NCBI RefSeq assembly: GCF_000300335.1 | Contig: NZ_AMRM01000025.1 | Location: 1 to 64,000 of the forward strand | DNA: 64,000 nucleotides | Direction: 5' to 3' | DNA from: Nitratireductor pacificus pht-3B | GTDB lineage: Bacteria; Pseudomonadota; Alphaproteobacteria; Rhizobiales; Rhizobiaceae | Shown: in pieces, positions 1 through 9,075 of the stretch | Numbering within the stretch: the stretch's first letter is position 1 | Layout: each line of letters begins with the position of its first letter | Notes under the pieces: model-generated | Databases searched by the model: none | What the model was told of the DNA's origin: nothing | Seen by the model: the letters and a program-made list of their open reading frames with translations, nothing else | Program-made: the position numbers and the translations under genes

Positions 1-1747
1 CGATGCCGTCATCCGTTGCCGCCGGGCCGTCATCGTTGATGTCGACGACGATCTGCGCCGTGCCGTCCGTCGTGTCGCCGTCGCTGTCGGTCACACGCAC
101 CGCGAAGGCATCCTGCACCTGGTCGGAGCTGCCCGTCTGCCCGACGCCGGTGTGATCCAGCGTGTTGTCGGCAAGCGTGTAAACCCAGCTGCCGTCGAGA
201 TCGACCAGAAGCGTGCCGTAGACGCCCTGCACCGACGTGCCGTCAGCCGTGATCTCGATCCAGGTCCCGTCCTTGTCCTGGACCTCGATGAAGTCCAGCG
301 TGTCGTCGCCCGTGTCGATGGTTAGCCCGCCCGACGCCGTCAGGTCGCCACCGCCCGAACCGTCCGGAAGCGCCGATTCCCACACCACGCCGTCATCGCC
401 CTCGGCGCGGATCACCGTCACTTCCGGAACCGAATCCGGCTTCAGCTCCAGCGTCACCGTCGCCGTCGATACATCCCCGTCGCCATCCGTGATCGTGTAG
501 TCGAACGTCACAGTCCCTTCCTCGCCGGAAGCGGGCGTGTAGGTGAACGTGCCGTCAGCGTTGTAGACCAGCGCGCCGCCGCCGCTCAGCGTGTCCGGAA
601 CCAGTGCCACCCCGTTGACGAGGTTCACGCCGTCCGCGCCCGCCGCGTCATTGGCGAAGGCGTCGATCGTGACCGCCGCGTTCTCCGACGCCTGTCCCAC
701 CACGTCGTCGACCGCCACCGGACCGTCGTCCGTGATGACGATGTCGATCTGGCTGGAAACGGAATCGCCATTGCCGTCGGTGACGATGACCTCGAACTGC
801 TCGCCGACCACGTCGCCGGAACCAACCTGTCCCGCCCCCGCGTGGTCGAGGCTGTTGCGTGTCAGCTCGTACTCGAAACTGTAGGATCCGTCCGGCGCGC
901 GCGTGATGATGAGCGTGCCGTAGGCACCCTCGATCGCGCCCCCATTGGTGACATCGACCGTTTCCCCATCGGCGTTCTTCACCACCAGGGAGCCCAGGCC
1001 GTCGCCGCCCGCATTGATGTTGATCGCGCCGACAGCCTTCGTCGTGCCGCCGCCGGACCCCTGCGATATCTCGGTGCTGAGGGCCGCCTCGTCGACGGTG
1101 CCGGACAGCGGCGTGATCCCGAGCGTCGGAAGATCGTTCTCGCGGCGCAGCGCCGGAAACAGCTCGCGCCGGTCCAGCGTGCCGAATTGCAGCGCGGTCG
1201 GCGGCAGAAGGTCGATCAGCGGCCCCGCATCCCCGATGCCGGGTGCCGGCTGGGCAAAGTTCCCGCCGCCGCTCTGTGCCGCCGAGGTCACGACCGTCAG
1301 CGCACCATCCGGGCCGGCGGCGACGTTGATGCCGTTCGCCTGCAGGGCCGCCGTCAGCGCCAGCTGCGGAATCTCCACATCGCCAAGAAGGAAGGTCGGG
1401 ATCTTGAGCGCGGCGTTCAGGATGGTGATCGTCGAGCCGTCCGGCTGCACGAGGACCAGATTGTCGCCATCGACCCTGATCTGATCGATGGAAACGCCCT
1501 CGGGCAGGTGCACGACATTGTTCGCGTCGGCGGTCACCGTTTCCGGCACGGCTTCACCCGCCGCTTCCACGGTGGGCTGAACGACCGGCTGGCCGGTCGC
1601 CGGGTCGACGGGCACCGGTTCCTGCGCGGTATCGGCCTGCGCCACGGCCTGCGCCGCGGACTTGGCAGCATTCAGCGGAGACGAGGTGGCCTCACCCGAG
1701 GCGAGACTGCTTTGATCGGTGGCGCGCGTAAACTCTTCGTTGGCCAT
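1..1747 (-). CDS. Giant VCBS/Ig-like repeat adhesin, N-terminal part (continues past window start)
   Basis: This frame is open from an ATG at 1747 to the window edge, giving about 582 residues. The start follows a G-rich ribosome site (CTGGGGG, 7 bases upstream). There is no classical signal peptide, as expected for a type I secretion substrate. Residues about 75-155 form a compact beta-rich segment that could be a LapA-type retention module and contains VAAG at 142-145. From about residue 230 the protein consists of repeats carrying VYNADGTFTYTP-like, DYTITDGDGD and VDINDDGP motifs, typical of VCBS/cadherin-like adhesins. The neighbouring LapG-type protease and type I secretion operon fit a role as a cell-surface biofilm adhesin. 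The C-terminal secretion signal lies outside the window, so full length is unknown. Confidence 0.85.
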   Translation of the reverse strand, partial: MANEEFTRATDQSSLASGEATSSPLNAAKSAAQAVAQADTAQEPVPVDPATGQPVVQPTVEAAGEAVPETVTADANNVVHLPEGVSIDQIRVDGDNLVLVQPDGSTITILNAALKIPTFLLGDVEIPQLALTAALQANGINVAAGPDGALTVVTSAAQSGGGNFAQPAPGIGDAGPLIDLLPPTALQFGTLDRRELFPALRRENDLPTLGITPLSGTVDEAALSTEISQGSGGGTTKAVGAININAGGDGLGSLVVKNADGETVDVTNGGAIEGAYGTLIITRAPDGSYSFEYELTRNSLDHAGAGQVGSGDVVGEQFEVIVTDGNGDSVSSQIDIVITDDGPVAVDDVVGQASENAAVTIDAFANDAAGADGVNLVNGVALVPDTLSGGGALVYNADGTFTYTPASGEEGTVTFDYTITDGDGDVSTATVTLELKPDSVPEVTVIRAEGDDGVVWESALPDGSGGGDLTASGGLTIDTGDDTLDFIEVQDKDGTWIEITADGTSVQGVYGTLLVDLDGSWVYTLADNTLDHTGVGQTGSSDQVQDAFAVRVTDSDGDTTDGTAQIVVDINDDGPAATDDGI

Positions 1748-2120
1748 GACAACCCCCAGGAACAGATTTCCGGGAAGCGAGCCATGCACAGGACAACGAC
1801 GCAAGACTTTGGAAAGACCACATATATATCATGTTATTTAACTTGCGCATAAGTTTGTCTTTGGTTAACGGCTTTATATATTATATTATATCAATCCAGC
1901 GGAATGAGGTATGCCGCTCCTCGCTCCCGGGCGCGCCCTGAAAGCGGTCCTCCCGACAGGACAGCGGCAGCGGCCCCGGCAAGCCGGAGAACGCCTTCCA
2001 GGCACCTTTCGGGAATAGATAAAATCCGATCGAATATGTAAGCATAAAATAATCCAAGAAACTTCATTCGAGTTTTATTTCTCAATTGTATCGTCATCCC
2101 AACTCACGGGGACTGATACC
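1748..2120. promoter_or_regulatory. AT-rich divergent control region between adhesin and lapG
   Basis: This 373-base gap separates two divergent genes. Both ends are strongly AT-rich (about 1800-1895 and 2030-2115), with runs such as TATATATTATATTATATC, while the centre (1895-2000) is GC-rich. It presumably holds promoters for both genes, but I cannot pick unambiguous -35/-10 boxes. A 68-codon reading frame inside it has no recognisable features and was not called. Confidence 0.45.
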
Positions 2121-3065
2121 ATGAATAACAAGAATCGACATTTCTCTAAGATATTTCTTATTTTATCATCTATTCTTGTATCTGCATATTCATCCCAGGC
2201 CTCTTCGGCCACATACTATTACTCTCTCCAGTATCCGGCGCTCCCTCTCCTCAGCCATCTGAGTATCTCTTCCGTTCCGGCCCAGGCGGCGGCCTGGACT
2301 GCCGAACTCGGAAAGCGGTGGCAGGACGCCGCCGCGCGTCTGCCCGTCGAGCGCCTGAAACCACGCGCAACCCAGCGCCGCGGCAAGGACGCCGGTGTCT
2401 TCGAGTCCGTGGCGATCCCCTTCCGCTCCCTGCCGTCGAGCGCCAACTGGAAATCCGTCCACCCGGCGATCGCGAAGGCCGAGTTCGCGACATGCGGGCG
2501 GGCCGCCGATTGCAGCGCCAAGGCCGTCGCCCTCGCCGACAGTGTCAAGCGGGTGAAGACGAAGAGCTTTTTGCGGAAGCTTGCCGAGATCAACGTCGCG
2601 GTCAACCGCACCGTCGCCTACACCACCGACCGGGACAATTACGGGCGGTTGGATTTCTGGGCGGAGCCGTCACAGATCCTGCGGCTTGGCAAGGGAGACT
2701 GCGAGGACTACGCCATCCTGAAAATGGCGGCGCTGAACGCCGCCGGGATCCCGATGACCAGCATGTCGATCGTCGTGCTGCAGGACCAGCGCCGCGCTCT
2801 GTTTCATGCCGTGCTGGCGGTCTCGACCAGCCAGGGGCATTTCATCCTCGACAACCTGCACGACAAGGTGATGAAGGACACCGCGCTCGGCGACTATCTG
2901 CCGCTCTATTCGATGAGCGCCGACCGCTCGTGGATCCATGGCAAGAGGCGCGGCGATGCGCTGGTGGCCGCGATCGGCGCGCTGCCGGCCGACCTGGCGC
3001 CGGGCGAAGGCATCGTTCCGGCGCCGGCGGATGCTGCCGCGAACACACCGGGCGAGGCCGGATAG
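2121..3065 (+). CDS. lapG: LapG-type periplasmic cysteine protease (BTLCP family)
   Basis: This is a bacterial transglutaminase-like cysteine protease of 314 residues. LapG enzymes cut a LapA-type adhesin near its N terminus and release it from the cell surface when c-di-GMP is low. Residues 1-30 form a signal peptide. The catalytic triad is visible as Cys194 (GKGDCEDYA), His229 (ALFHAVL) and Asp244 (FILDNL), and Gly-Lys-Gly-Asp before the Cys is typical of the family. The gene diverges from a large adhesin and sits beside its probable secretion system, so the adhesin is the likely substrate. The first 30 codons are unusually AT-rich compared with the rest. No LapD receptor is present in the window. 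The C-terminal 25 residues are Ala/Pro-rich and probably disordered. Confidence 0.9.
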   Translation: MNNKNRHFSKIFLILSSILVSAYSSQASSATYYYSLQYPALPLLSHLSISSVPAQAAAWTAELGKRWQDAAARLPVERLKPRATQRRGKDAGVFESVAIPFRSLPSSANWKSVHPAIAKAEFATCGRAADCSAKAVALADSVKRVKTKSFLRKLAEINVAVNRTVAYTTDRDNYGRLDFWAEPSQILRLGKGDCEDYAILKMAALNAAGIPMTSMSIVVLQDQRRALFHAVLAVSTSQGHFILDNLHDKVMKDTALGDYLPLYSMSADRSWIHGKRRGDALVAAIGALPADLAPGEGIVPAPADAAANTPGEAG

Positions 3066-3091
3066 CACTGTCCACCGGAAACCGGCATCCC

Positions 3092-3703
3092 TCACGCAGG
3101 CAGGATGAAACCGACGATGGCGTCCCGGTCGACCAGGGGCGCCAGCACGGCATTGAGCCGCCCGCGGATGACCTGCTCGTCAACGCCGATCACGAAACCG
3201 ATCGTCGCCGGCCCGCTGTCCTCCATCTTCAGCTTCTCCACCAGATCCGCGAAGGGCACATCGAGCGACAGGCGCACGCCCTGCACCGTCGAACGCTGCG
3301 GCAGCCGCAGGAGACGGGACTGGACGAAGGACATGAATGTCAGGTTGTGCGCGATCAGCTTCCTGTCGTCCGATAGCGCGAAGCAGGGAGCGGGACAGGC
3401 CTGAACCTGGTTGGCGACCATCTTCAGGCCGGTGCGCAGGCGGGCCGCCTCGTGCGCCCGCCGCAGGTGCATGGCCGCCTCGACGCGCAGGGCCGACGAG
3501 AGGTTCCCGCCACGTTCCAGGCGCCGTTCGCACGCCTCGACGATCTCGCCAACGGAGACACCGCGGCTATCCGCGATGTCCTTCAGCGTCGCCCAGTAGA
3601 TCTCCTCCAGGCGAATGCCGCGCCGCTCCTCGCCGACGCGGATGACGCGGAACCGGGGCACGAAGGCCCAGTCATCTTGCGGCAGGGCGACGTCCGTATC
3701 CAT
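3092..3703 (-). CDS. Ribbon-helix-helix (RHH_4) domain protein with C-terminal PAS-like half
   Basis: The protein has 203 residues. Residues about 15-60 (RVIRVGEERRGIRLEEIYW, then DIADSRGVSVGEIVEACE) match the RHH_4 family, in which a beta strand and two helices form a dimeric DNA-binding or protein-binding unit. The second half (CPAPCFALSDDRKLIAHN onward) looks like a PAS-like fold; this is inferred from pattern only. The gene begins one base after the hlyD-like gene stops and is therefore probably translated with the type I secretion operon as its last gene. It could be a transcriptional regulator of adhesin secretion, but no target is shown. It converges on lapG with a 26-base gap. Confidence 0.7.
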   Translation of the reverse strand: MDTDVALPQDDWAFVPRFRVIRVGEERRGIRLEEIYWATLKDIADSRGVSVGEIVEACERRLERGGNLSSALRVEAAMHLRRAHEAARLRTGLKMVANQVQACPAPCFALSDDRKLIAHNLTFMSFVQSRLLRLPQRSTVQGVRLSLDVPFADLVEKLKMEDSGPATIGFVIGVDEQVIRGRLNAVLAPLVDRDAIVGFILPA

Positions 3704-3704
3704 C

Positions 3705-4982
3705 TCAACGCTCGCGCAGCGCTTCGTCGCGCGCCTTGTTGATGGGTTTCATCAGATAGGCAAGGATCGTCTTCTTGCCGGTCATGATGTCGGCGCTCGC
3801 CACCATGCCCGGAATGATGGCGTAACGCCGGCCATCCTTGACCAGCTCGGCATTGTCGGTCCTGACCAGCACCTGGTAGAAGGTCTCGCCCGTGTTCTGG
3901 TCCACGAGGCTGTCGGCCGAGATGGTCTGCACCTCTCCGACGAGGCCGCCATAGATCGAGAAATCATAGGCCGTGATCTTGACCAGCGCCGGCTGGCCCG
4001 GCCGGACGAAGGCCACGTCGCGCGGCGAGATCCGCGCCTCGACCAGCAGGGTCTCCGAGGTGGGCACCACCCCGGCGATCACCGTGCCCGGCTCCACATA
4101 GGCGCCGACCGTGTTCACCTCCAGCGTGTTGATGATGCCGTCGACGGGCGAGCGGATGTCCGTTCGCGCCACGCGGTCGCTGGCGCCGCGAATGGTCGCC
4201 TCGATCACCGAGAGTTCGGCCAGCGCCTGGGTCTTCTCGGCCAGCGCCTCCTGCTGGACCTGCAGCGTCAGCTCGTCGATCTGGAGAGCGGCCTCCTTGA
4301 TCGCCGCGTCGAGCCGGGGGATCGCCTCGCGGGAAAGGTCGAGCTGACCCCGGGTTTCGGTAAGCTCCTTCTGCACGCGCAGAAGTTCGGTCTGCGCCAC
4401 CAGCTTGCGCCGGACCATCGGCTCAAGCAGATCCGCCTCACGCTGCGAGATCTTCATGTTCTCCTCGAGCCGGGCGATGTTGGCGCGCGCCTCGTCCAGT
4501 TCCTTCAGGCGCTGCTGGCGCCGCTCGACCAGAACGGAACGCTTGTTGCGGATGTTCTCCGAGCGGGCCTGCAGGAGCCGCGCCTCGTTGGCGCAGATCT
4601 GCGGCGCAATCTCCTTCAGCGCGTCGGGGCAGATGTAGTCGGCGTCGAAGCGGCCGTTCTCCTCGAGCTGCAGCCGCGCGATCTGGGCGCGCAGGGCGCG
4701 GGCGCGCGCCTCGGATTCGCCCAGCGAGGAGGCCGTCACCGTATCGTCGAGCCGCAGGATCAGGTCGCCCTTGCGCACCACCTGGCCAACCTTCACCGCG
4801 ATCTCCAGCACGACCCCCGGTTCGCTCGACTGGACGATCTGGGTCTTCGACACCGGTATGATCCGGCCTTCGCCGCGCGCGATCTCCTGCACCTCGGCGA
4901 TGGACGCCCAGCCGATGAACGACATCAGGAGAGCGGCGATCACGACAAGGCCGAGCCGTGCAGCCAGTGGGGGACGATCCAT
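3705..4982 (-). CDS. HlyD-family type I secretion periplasmic adaptor (LapC-like)
   Basis: This membrane fusion protein of 425 residues links an inner-membrane ABC exporter to a TolC-type channel. A single transmembrane helix (residues about 9-27) follows a short cytosolic N terminus. A lipoyl-like half-motif (VVLEIAVKVGQVVRKGDLIL) comes next, then a long coiled coil of Glu/Arg/Leu-rich helices (about 85-270), the second lipoyl half (DIRSPVDGIINTL) and the C-terminal beta-barrel. The start has a good ribosome site (GCAGGAAAA). It lies third in the order tolC-like, ABC, hlyD-like, RHH on the minus strand. It is equivalent to LapC of Pseudomonas fluorescens by position and type. Confidence 0.9.
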   Translation of the reverse strand: MDRPPLAARLGLVVIAALLMSFIGWASIAEVQEIARGEGRIIPVSKTQIVQSSEPGVVLEIAVKVGQVVRKGDLILRLDDTVTASSLGESEARARALRAQIARLQLEENGRFDADYICPDALKEIAPQICANEARLLQARSENIRNKRSVLVERRQQRLKELDEARANIARLEENMKISQREADLLEPMVRRKLVAQTELLRVQKELTETRGQLDLSREAIPRLDAAIKEAALQIDELTLQVQQEALAEKTQALAELSVIEATIRGASDRVARTDIRSPVDGIINTLEVNTVGAYVEPGTVIAGVVPTSETLLVEARISPRDVAFVRPGQPALVKITAYDFSIYGGLVGEVQTISADSLVDQNTGETFYQVLVRTDNAELVKDGRRYAIIPGMVASADIMTGKKTILAYLMKPINKARDEALRER

Positions 4983-5045
4983 TTTTCCTGCCCCTTTCCC
5001 TCCTCACGCGCCGCCCTCGCCCCGGTGCGTGCGCGAGAAGCTGTC

Positions 5046-7220
5046 CTATCGCGCCTGTCCAGGCCTGTTGGCCTGGGCATTCTTCTGCAGTTCGGCGATC
5101 ACGGCCTCCTTCGGGCCGTCCGCGATGACGCGCCCCTGGTCGATGACCACCAGCCGGTCGACGAGTTGCAGCATGCTGTGCCGGTGCGTCGAGATGATGA
5201 GCGTCACGTCCTTCCTGAACGCGGTGTTGAGCTTCACGATCAGGTCGCGCTCGCTGGCGAGGTCCATGGCGCCGGACGGCTCGTCCAGGAACACGATGCG
5301 CGGCTCGGACAGGAGAAGCCGGGCGATGGAAACCGCCTGCCTCTGCCCACCGGAAAGCTGGCTGCCCCGTTCGCCGACCGGCATGTCGTAGCCGCGCGGA
5401 TGCCGGGCGACGAAATCATCGACCCCCGCCGTTTTCGCGGCGGCGACGATCTCATCGTCGGTGGCGCCCGGCCTTGCCATCAGAAGGTTTTCCTTGATGG
5501 AACCGGAAAACAGGTCGGCGCCCTGCGAGGCGAAAACCACCGCCGAACGGACGACGGAGGGATGATACTGACGCACATCGACGCCATCGAGCAGCAAGCT
5601 CCCCTCGGTCGGCGGGTAGAGGCCGGCCAGAAGACGACCGACCGTGGTCTTGCCCGAACCGATCCGGCCGATGATGCCCACCCGCTCGCCCGCCTTGATC
5701 GACAGGTCGAAACCGTTGAGCGCCGCGCCGTCGGCGCCGGGATAGTTGAAGGCGACGGAGCGGAAGACGACGCTGCCCGACTGGATCTCGCGGTTGACGA
5801 AGCCGCTGCTCTCGGGCCGGTCCTCCGGCTGCTGCATGATGGCGTCGAGGATGCGCAGCGACAGCAGCGCCTGGCGCATGCGCGACAGCGTCATGGCGAT
5901 CTGGCCGAGCGGCGCCACCGCGCGCCCCGAAAGCATGACCGTCGCGATGATCGCGCCGGACGAGATGTTGCCCTGCGAGAACTCGTAGGCGCCGGCGACG
6001 ACAAGCGCCACCGTGACCAGCTGCTGCACGAACTGTGTCGCGTTGGCGGCCCAGGAGGAGAGCTGCTTGATGCCCTCGGCGGTGCGGGAGGCGTTCTTCG
6101 CCAGCTCGCTCCAGCGGCGCAGCAGGACCCGCTCCGCGCGCAGCGACTTGACGGTTTCGATGGTCGAGATGGTCTCGACCAGGAGGGATTGCCGCTGGGC
6201 GGCCTCGTTGTTGGCCGCGGCAACCCGCCGCCCGATGCGCGACTGGGTGACGAAACCGATGAGCAGGGCGATGGCAAAGGCGGTCGCCGGGATCAGCGCC
6301 AGCCAGCCCGCGACGCTGTAGATCACGGCGATGAACACGAACACGAAGATGCTGTCGATGATCGTGCTCAGCGTGTTGGAGGTGAAGAACTCGCGGACGA
6401 ATTCATACTGGGTGACACGGTTGGCATACTCGCCGGTCGACATGGGCCGCGAGGCAAGCGTGGCGTGCAGCACCTTCTCGAACAGCAGATAGGAGAGCTT
6501 CAAGTCGGCCTTGCGGCCGGCATGGTCGATCAGGGCCGCGCGCACGCTCTTCAGCAGAAGGTCGAACAGGACCGCGCCGGCGACGCCGAGCGCCAGAACC
6601 CAGAGCGTCGCGGTGGCCTGGTTCGGCAGGACCCGGTCGTAGACGTTCATCACAAACAGGGGCGAGGCCAGCGCCAGGAGGTTGACGAACAGCGCGGCCA
6701 CGGCCACCTGCGCATAGGAGCGCCAGAACGGCATCAGCGTCGTGGCCAGCCAGTGCCGCTTCTCGATCGCGCCGGCCGATCCGCCCTCGGCATTCTCCGT
6801 GCTGTTCAGGTAGATGACGCTGAAGGACAGGATGAGGCGGATGCGTCTGGCAAGCACCTCGGACAGCGCAACGCCCTCCTCGGCGCCCGGCGCGGGCATC
6901 AGCGCGGTGGAGATGCGGTCATCCGGCATGGTCTCGAGCAACGCCATCGCCGAGCCGTCCTCGAAGATCACGAGGGCGGGCAGATCGACGCCGCCGCCTG
7001 CAAGCTCGCGCCGGCTGTGCTGCGTCACGTCGAGTCCGATCCGGGCGGCAAGCCGTTCGATGTCCTCGACGCTCGGTCTCAGCTCATCGAAGGGCGTGTC
7101 CGAGAAGAGAACGGTGTCGGACGCGGGACGGGCCAGGAACTGCGCGATTTCTTGAAAGGCAGGCCGAAAGCCATCCGCGTTCAGCGGCGTGTCGACGGTG
7201 GGATTGCGAACCTGTTCCAA
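5046..7220 (-). CDS. Type I secretion ABC transporter (LapB-like)
   Basis: This is an exporter of 724 residues with a fused membrane and ATPase domain. The first ~150 residues resemble a C39-peptidase-like domain but have no catalytic Cys, as in RTX and adhesin exporters, where it recognises substrate instead of cutting it. A six-helix transmembrane region follows (about 155-440). The nucleotide-binding domain shows Walker A (GRIGSGKTTVGR), the signature LSGGQRQ, and Walker B (IVFLDEPSGAMD) followed by the H-loop STHRHS. No ATG precedes the N-terminal domain in frame: the best start is a TTG at 7220, just downstream of an in-frame stop. The gene works with the adjacent adaptor and outer-membrane channel to export the adhesin. 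Confidence 0.9.
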   Translation of the reverse strand: MEQVRNPTVDTPLNADGFRPAFQEIAQFLARPASDTVLFSDTPFDELRPSVEDIERLAARIGLDVTQHSRRELAGGGVDLPALVIFEDGSAMALLETMPDDRISTALMPAPGAEEGVALSEVLARRIRLILSFSVIYLNSTENAEGGSAGAIEKRHWLATTLMPFWRSYAQVAVAALFVNLLALASPLFVMNVYDRVLPNQATATLWVLALGVAGAVLFDLLLKSVRAALIDHAGRKADLKLSYLLFEKVLHATLASRPMSTGEYANRVTQYEFVREFFTSNTLSTIIDSIFVFVFIAVIYSVAGWLALIPATAFAIALLIGFVTQSRIGRRVAAANNEAAQRQSLLVETISTIETVKSLRAERVLLRRWSELAKNASRTAEGIKQLSSWAANATQFVQQLVTVALVVAGAYEFSQGNISSGAIIATVMLSGRAVAPLGQIAMTLSRMRQALLSLRILDAIMQQPEDRPESSGFVNREIQSGSVVFRSVAFNYPGADGAALNGFDLSIKAGERVGIIGRIGSGKTTVGRLLAGLYPPTEGSLLLDGVDVRQYHPSVVRSAVVFASQGADLFSGSIKENLLMARPGATDDEIVAAAKTAGVDDFVARHPRGYDMPVGERGSQLSGGQRQAVSIARLLLSEPRIVFLDEPSGAMDLASERDLIVKLNTAFRKDVTLIISTHRHSMLQLVDRLVVIDQGRVIADGPKEAVIAELQKNAQANRPGQAR

Positions 7221-7252
7221 GGGCAGTCATCAAACCATGTTGACCGACCCGG

Positions 7253-8704
7253 CTATTGTCTCCGGATCGGTGCGAGAAGATCGAGCGGCAGATCGTTCAC
7301 CTGCCGCGTGGGCAGCCTCTTGTAGGTTTCGGTGGGCGCAGTTTCCGGCACATTGAATTCCGTGCGGGCATAGGCCTCCGACTGCTTGGCGCTCTGCAGA
7401 TGCATCGTGTCGAGCAGCGTGCCCGTAGCCGCCAGGATGCGGTACTCGGCAAACAGGGCGGCATATTGCGCGGTCTTCGACAGCACATTGACGCTGAAGC
7501 GGGTGTTCTGCGCGCCCAGCACGTCGAGCAGCGAGCGCTGGCCGACGACAAGCTGCTCGCGATAGGAATTGACGAGCTGCGCATTGGCTGAAGCCTGCGC
7601 CCTGAAGGTGCCCGCCAGATCCTGCTGCCGCAGGCGCCGGTCCCAGGAGATGCGGACCGCTTCCTCGACTTCCCGATAGGCCTGGTGCAGCACAAGGCGC
7701 TGCTCGCTGGCGCGGCGGATCTGTTCCTGCTCGTTGGCGACGTCGATGCCGCCGCGGTAGAGATTCCACTTGGCCACGACACGGGCCTGCAGGTCATGCG
7801 TCCGGCCGTCGGAACCGTCGATGTCATAGCCGGTGCGGGCGCGGCCCTCGGCGCTGATCTTCGGGAACATGTTGGAACGCGCGGCATCGACCTGGGCGTC
7901 GGCCGCATCGATATCGGCGTTGGCGACCTTGATGCGCGGATTGTTCTGCCGGGCGATGCCGATGGCCGCCTCGAGGGATGCCGGCAAAGAGGACGCGACC
8001 GAACCCGGCATGGTCGGGTTGGTCAGCGGTTTGCCGACGAGCTTGTAGAAGCGGATCTTGGCCGCCTCCAGCTCCTCCTCGGCTTCCTTCATGCGTGCCT
8101 TGGCTGAAAGGGCGCGTTCCTGGGCCTGCTGGCGGTCGGCCTCCGTCAGTGCGCCGCCCGAAATCAGCGAACCGATATCGCCCAGCATGGACTGGTGGAA
8201 GCCGACATTGGCGCGGGCTTCATTGACGATCTGAATCTGCAGCAGATATTCGAGATACTCACGCACCACCTGAAGGGCGATGCCTTCCGAGCGCTCAAGC
8301 ACGCGGAACGACGCGGAATCGACGCGCGCGGCCTGACGCTCCAGCTCCGCGCGGCGGCCGCCGCCGTCGAACAGCGTCTGGGTTACCGACAAGCCGATTT
8401 CCGCAGGATAGAGCGGGTCGTCCTCGATGCCGACACCGCGCCGCGAGGGATTGTCCAGGCGGCGCACGCCGGCGGATGCCTCGAGATCGACGCTCGGCAG
8501 GTAAAGTCCCCGTGCCTGCCGCAGTTCGAACTCGATCGCCTCGCGGTTCTCGACCGCCTGCCCGATTTCGGGATTGGATTCCAGCGCGACGGCCATCGCT
8601 TCCTTGAGCGACAGGGCGCTGGCGCCGGTCGCGCCGGCAAACGAGACGGCGCTGCTCAGAAGCGCTGCCGCCAGGATACGCGTGATACGCGGTTTGAAAG
8701 TCAT
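7253..8704 (-). CDS. TolC-family outer-membrane secretion channel (LapE-like)
   Basis: This outer-membrane efflux protein has 483 residues. I chose the ATG at 8704 because it is preceded by AAGGGGGAGCA and followed by a signal peptide (ILAAALLSSAVSFAGATGASA). An upstream in-frame extension to 8881 is not signal-like. The mature protein begins LSLKEAMAVALESNPEIG, the classic TolC start, and contains two repeats of long helices with FDGGGRR and LYRGGIDV, the beta-strand turns of the two halves. It is the first gene of the type I secretion operon and should form the exit duct for the adhesin. The gap to the ABC gene is 32 bases. Confidence 0.9.
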   Translation of the reverse strand: MTFKPRITRILAAALLSSAVSFAGATGASALSLKEAMAVALESNPEIGQAVENREAIEFELRQARGLYLPSVDLEASAGVRRLDNPSRRGVGIEDDPLYPAEIGLSVTQTLFDGGGRRAELERQAARVDSASFRVLERSEGIALQVVREYLEYLLQIQIVNEARANVGFHQSMLGDIGSLISGGALTEADRQQAQERALSAKARMKEAEEELEAAKIRFYKLVGKPLTNPTMPGSVASSLPASLEAAIGIARQNNPRIKVANADIDAADAQVDAARSNMFPKISAEGRARTGYDIDGSDGRTHDLQARVVAKWNLYRGGIDVANEQEQIRRASEQRLVLHQAYREVEEAVRISWDRRLRQQDLAGTFRAQASANAQLVNSYREQLVVGQRSLLDVLGAQNTRFSVNVLSKTAQYAALFAEYRILAATGTLLDTMHLQSAKQSEAYARTEFNVPETAPTETYKRLPTRQVNDLPLDLLAPIRRQ

Positions 8705-9075
8705 TGCTCCCCCTTGGACCGCGGCAGACCCGGATTGCCTCAACCCGCGATCATCGCCACGATCGTTCTCCATCCATCTGTGCGGGATACGGACCGAAAC
8801 CGCTTCGCTTTCCTCACCCGCCAGGCGCCCGCGTTCCCGCGGAAGCCACCTTGAAGCCCAGCCCGAATCCATGCCGGGCACCCTGTCGATGGTAGGCTAA
8901 CACCGCTGGCGACGCTACGTCATCCATAAGCCGACTACCCCTTAAGGCGTAGTTTCACGGACTCATTTCACCATGTTGTTGCAAAATCGCAACGAAAACC
9001 GGCTTTTGTTAAGCATTTCAATCTTGAAATAAGATAATCAAGCGGCTTCTGCGACTTCTACTGCCTCAACCGGAG
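8705..9075. promoter_or_regulatory. Gap upstream of the secretion operon with two small dyads
   Basis: The gap is 371 bases long, with no convincing gene. The part next to tolC is GC-rich, and the part at 8940-9055 is AT-rich. Two inverted repeats stand out: GTTGC-6-GCAAC at 8978-8993 and ATTTCAA-2-TTGAAAT at 9015-9030. They could be operator sites for the secretion operon or a weak terminator for the upstream L,D-transpeptidase gene. The sequence does not decide between these. Confidence 0.35.

Noticed and set aside
842-1852. A 336-codon plus-strand open frame over the adhesin start
   Set aside because: The minus-strand adhesin frame explains the region with repeats and a ribosome site; this frame is Arg/Gly/Asp-rich shadow.
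1891-2097. Short minus-strand ORF of 68 codons in the adhesin-lapG gap
   Set aside because: It has no ribosome site or known motif, and it crosses strongly changing base composition. It is more likely control DNA.
3615-7325. A 1236-codon plus-strand open frame
   Set aside because: It is antisense to the hlyD-like and ABC exporter genes, whose minus-strand products have full domain motifs. The plus-strand translation is low-complexity Arg/His/Asp-rich, as expected from reading GC-rich genes backwards.
8705-8881. N-terminal extension of the TolC-like protein to 8881
   Set aside because: The downstream ATG at 8704 has a strong ribosome site and begins a clean signal peptide; the extension is Arg/Gly-rich and would mask it.
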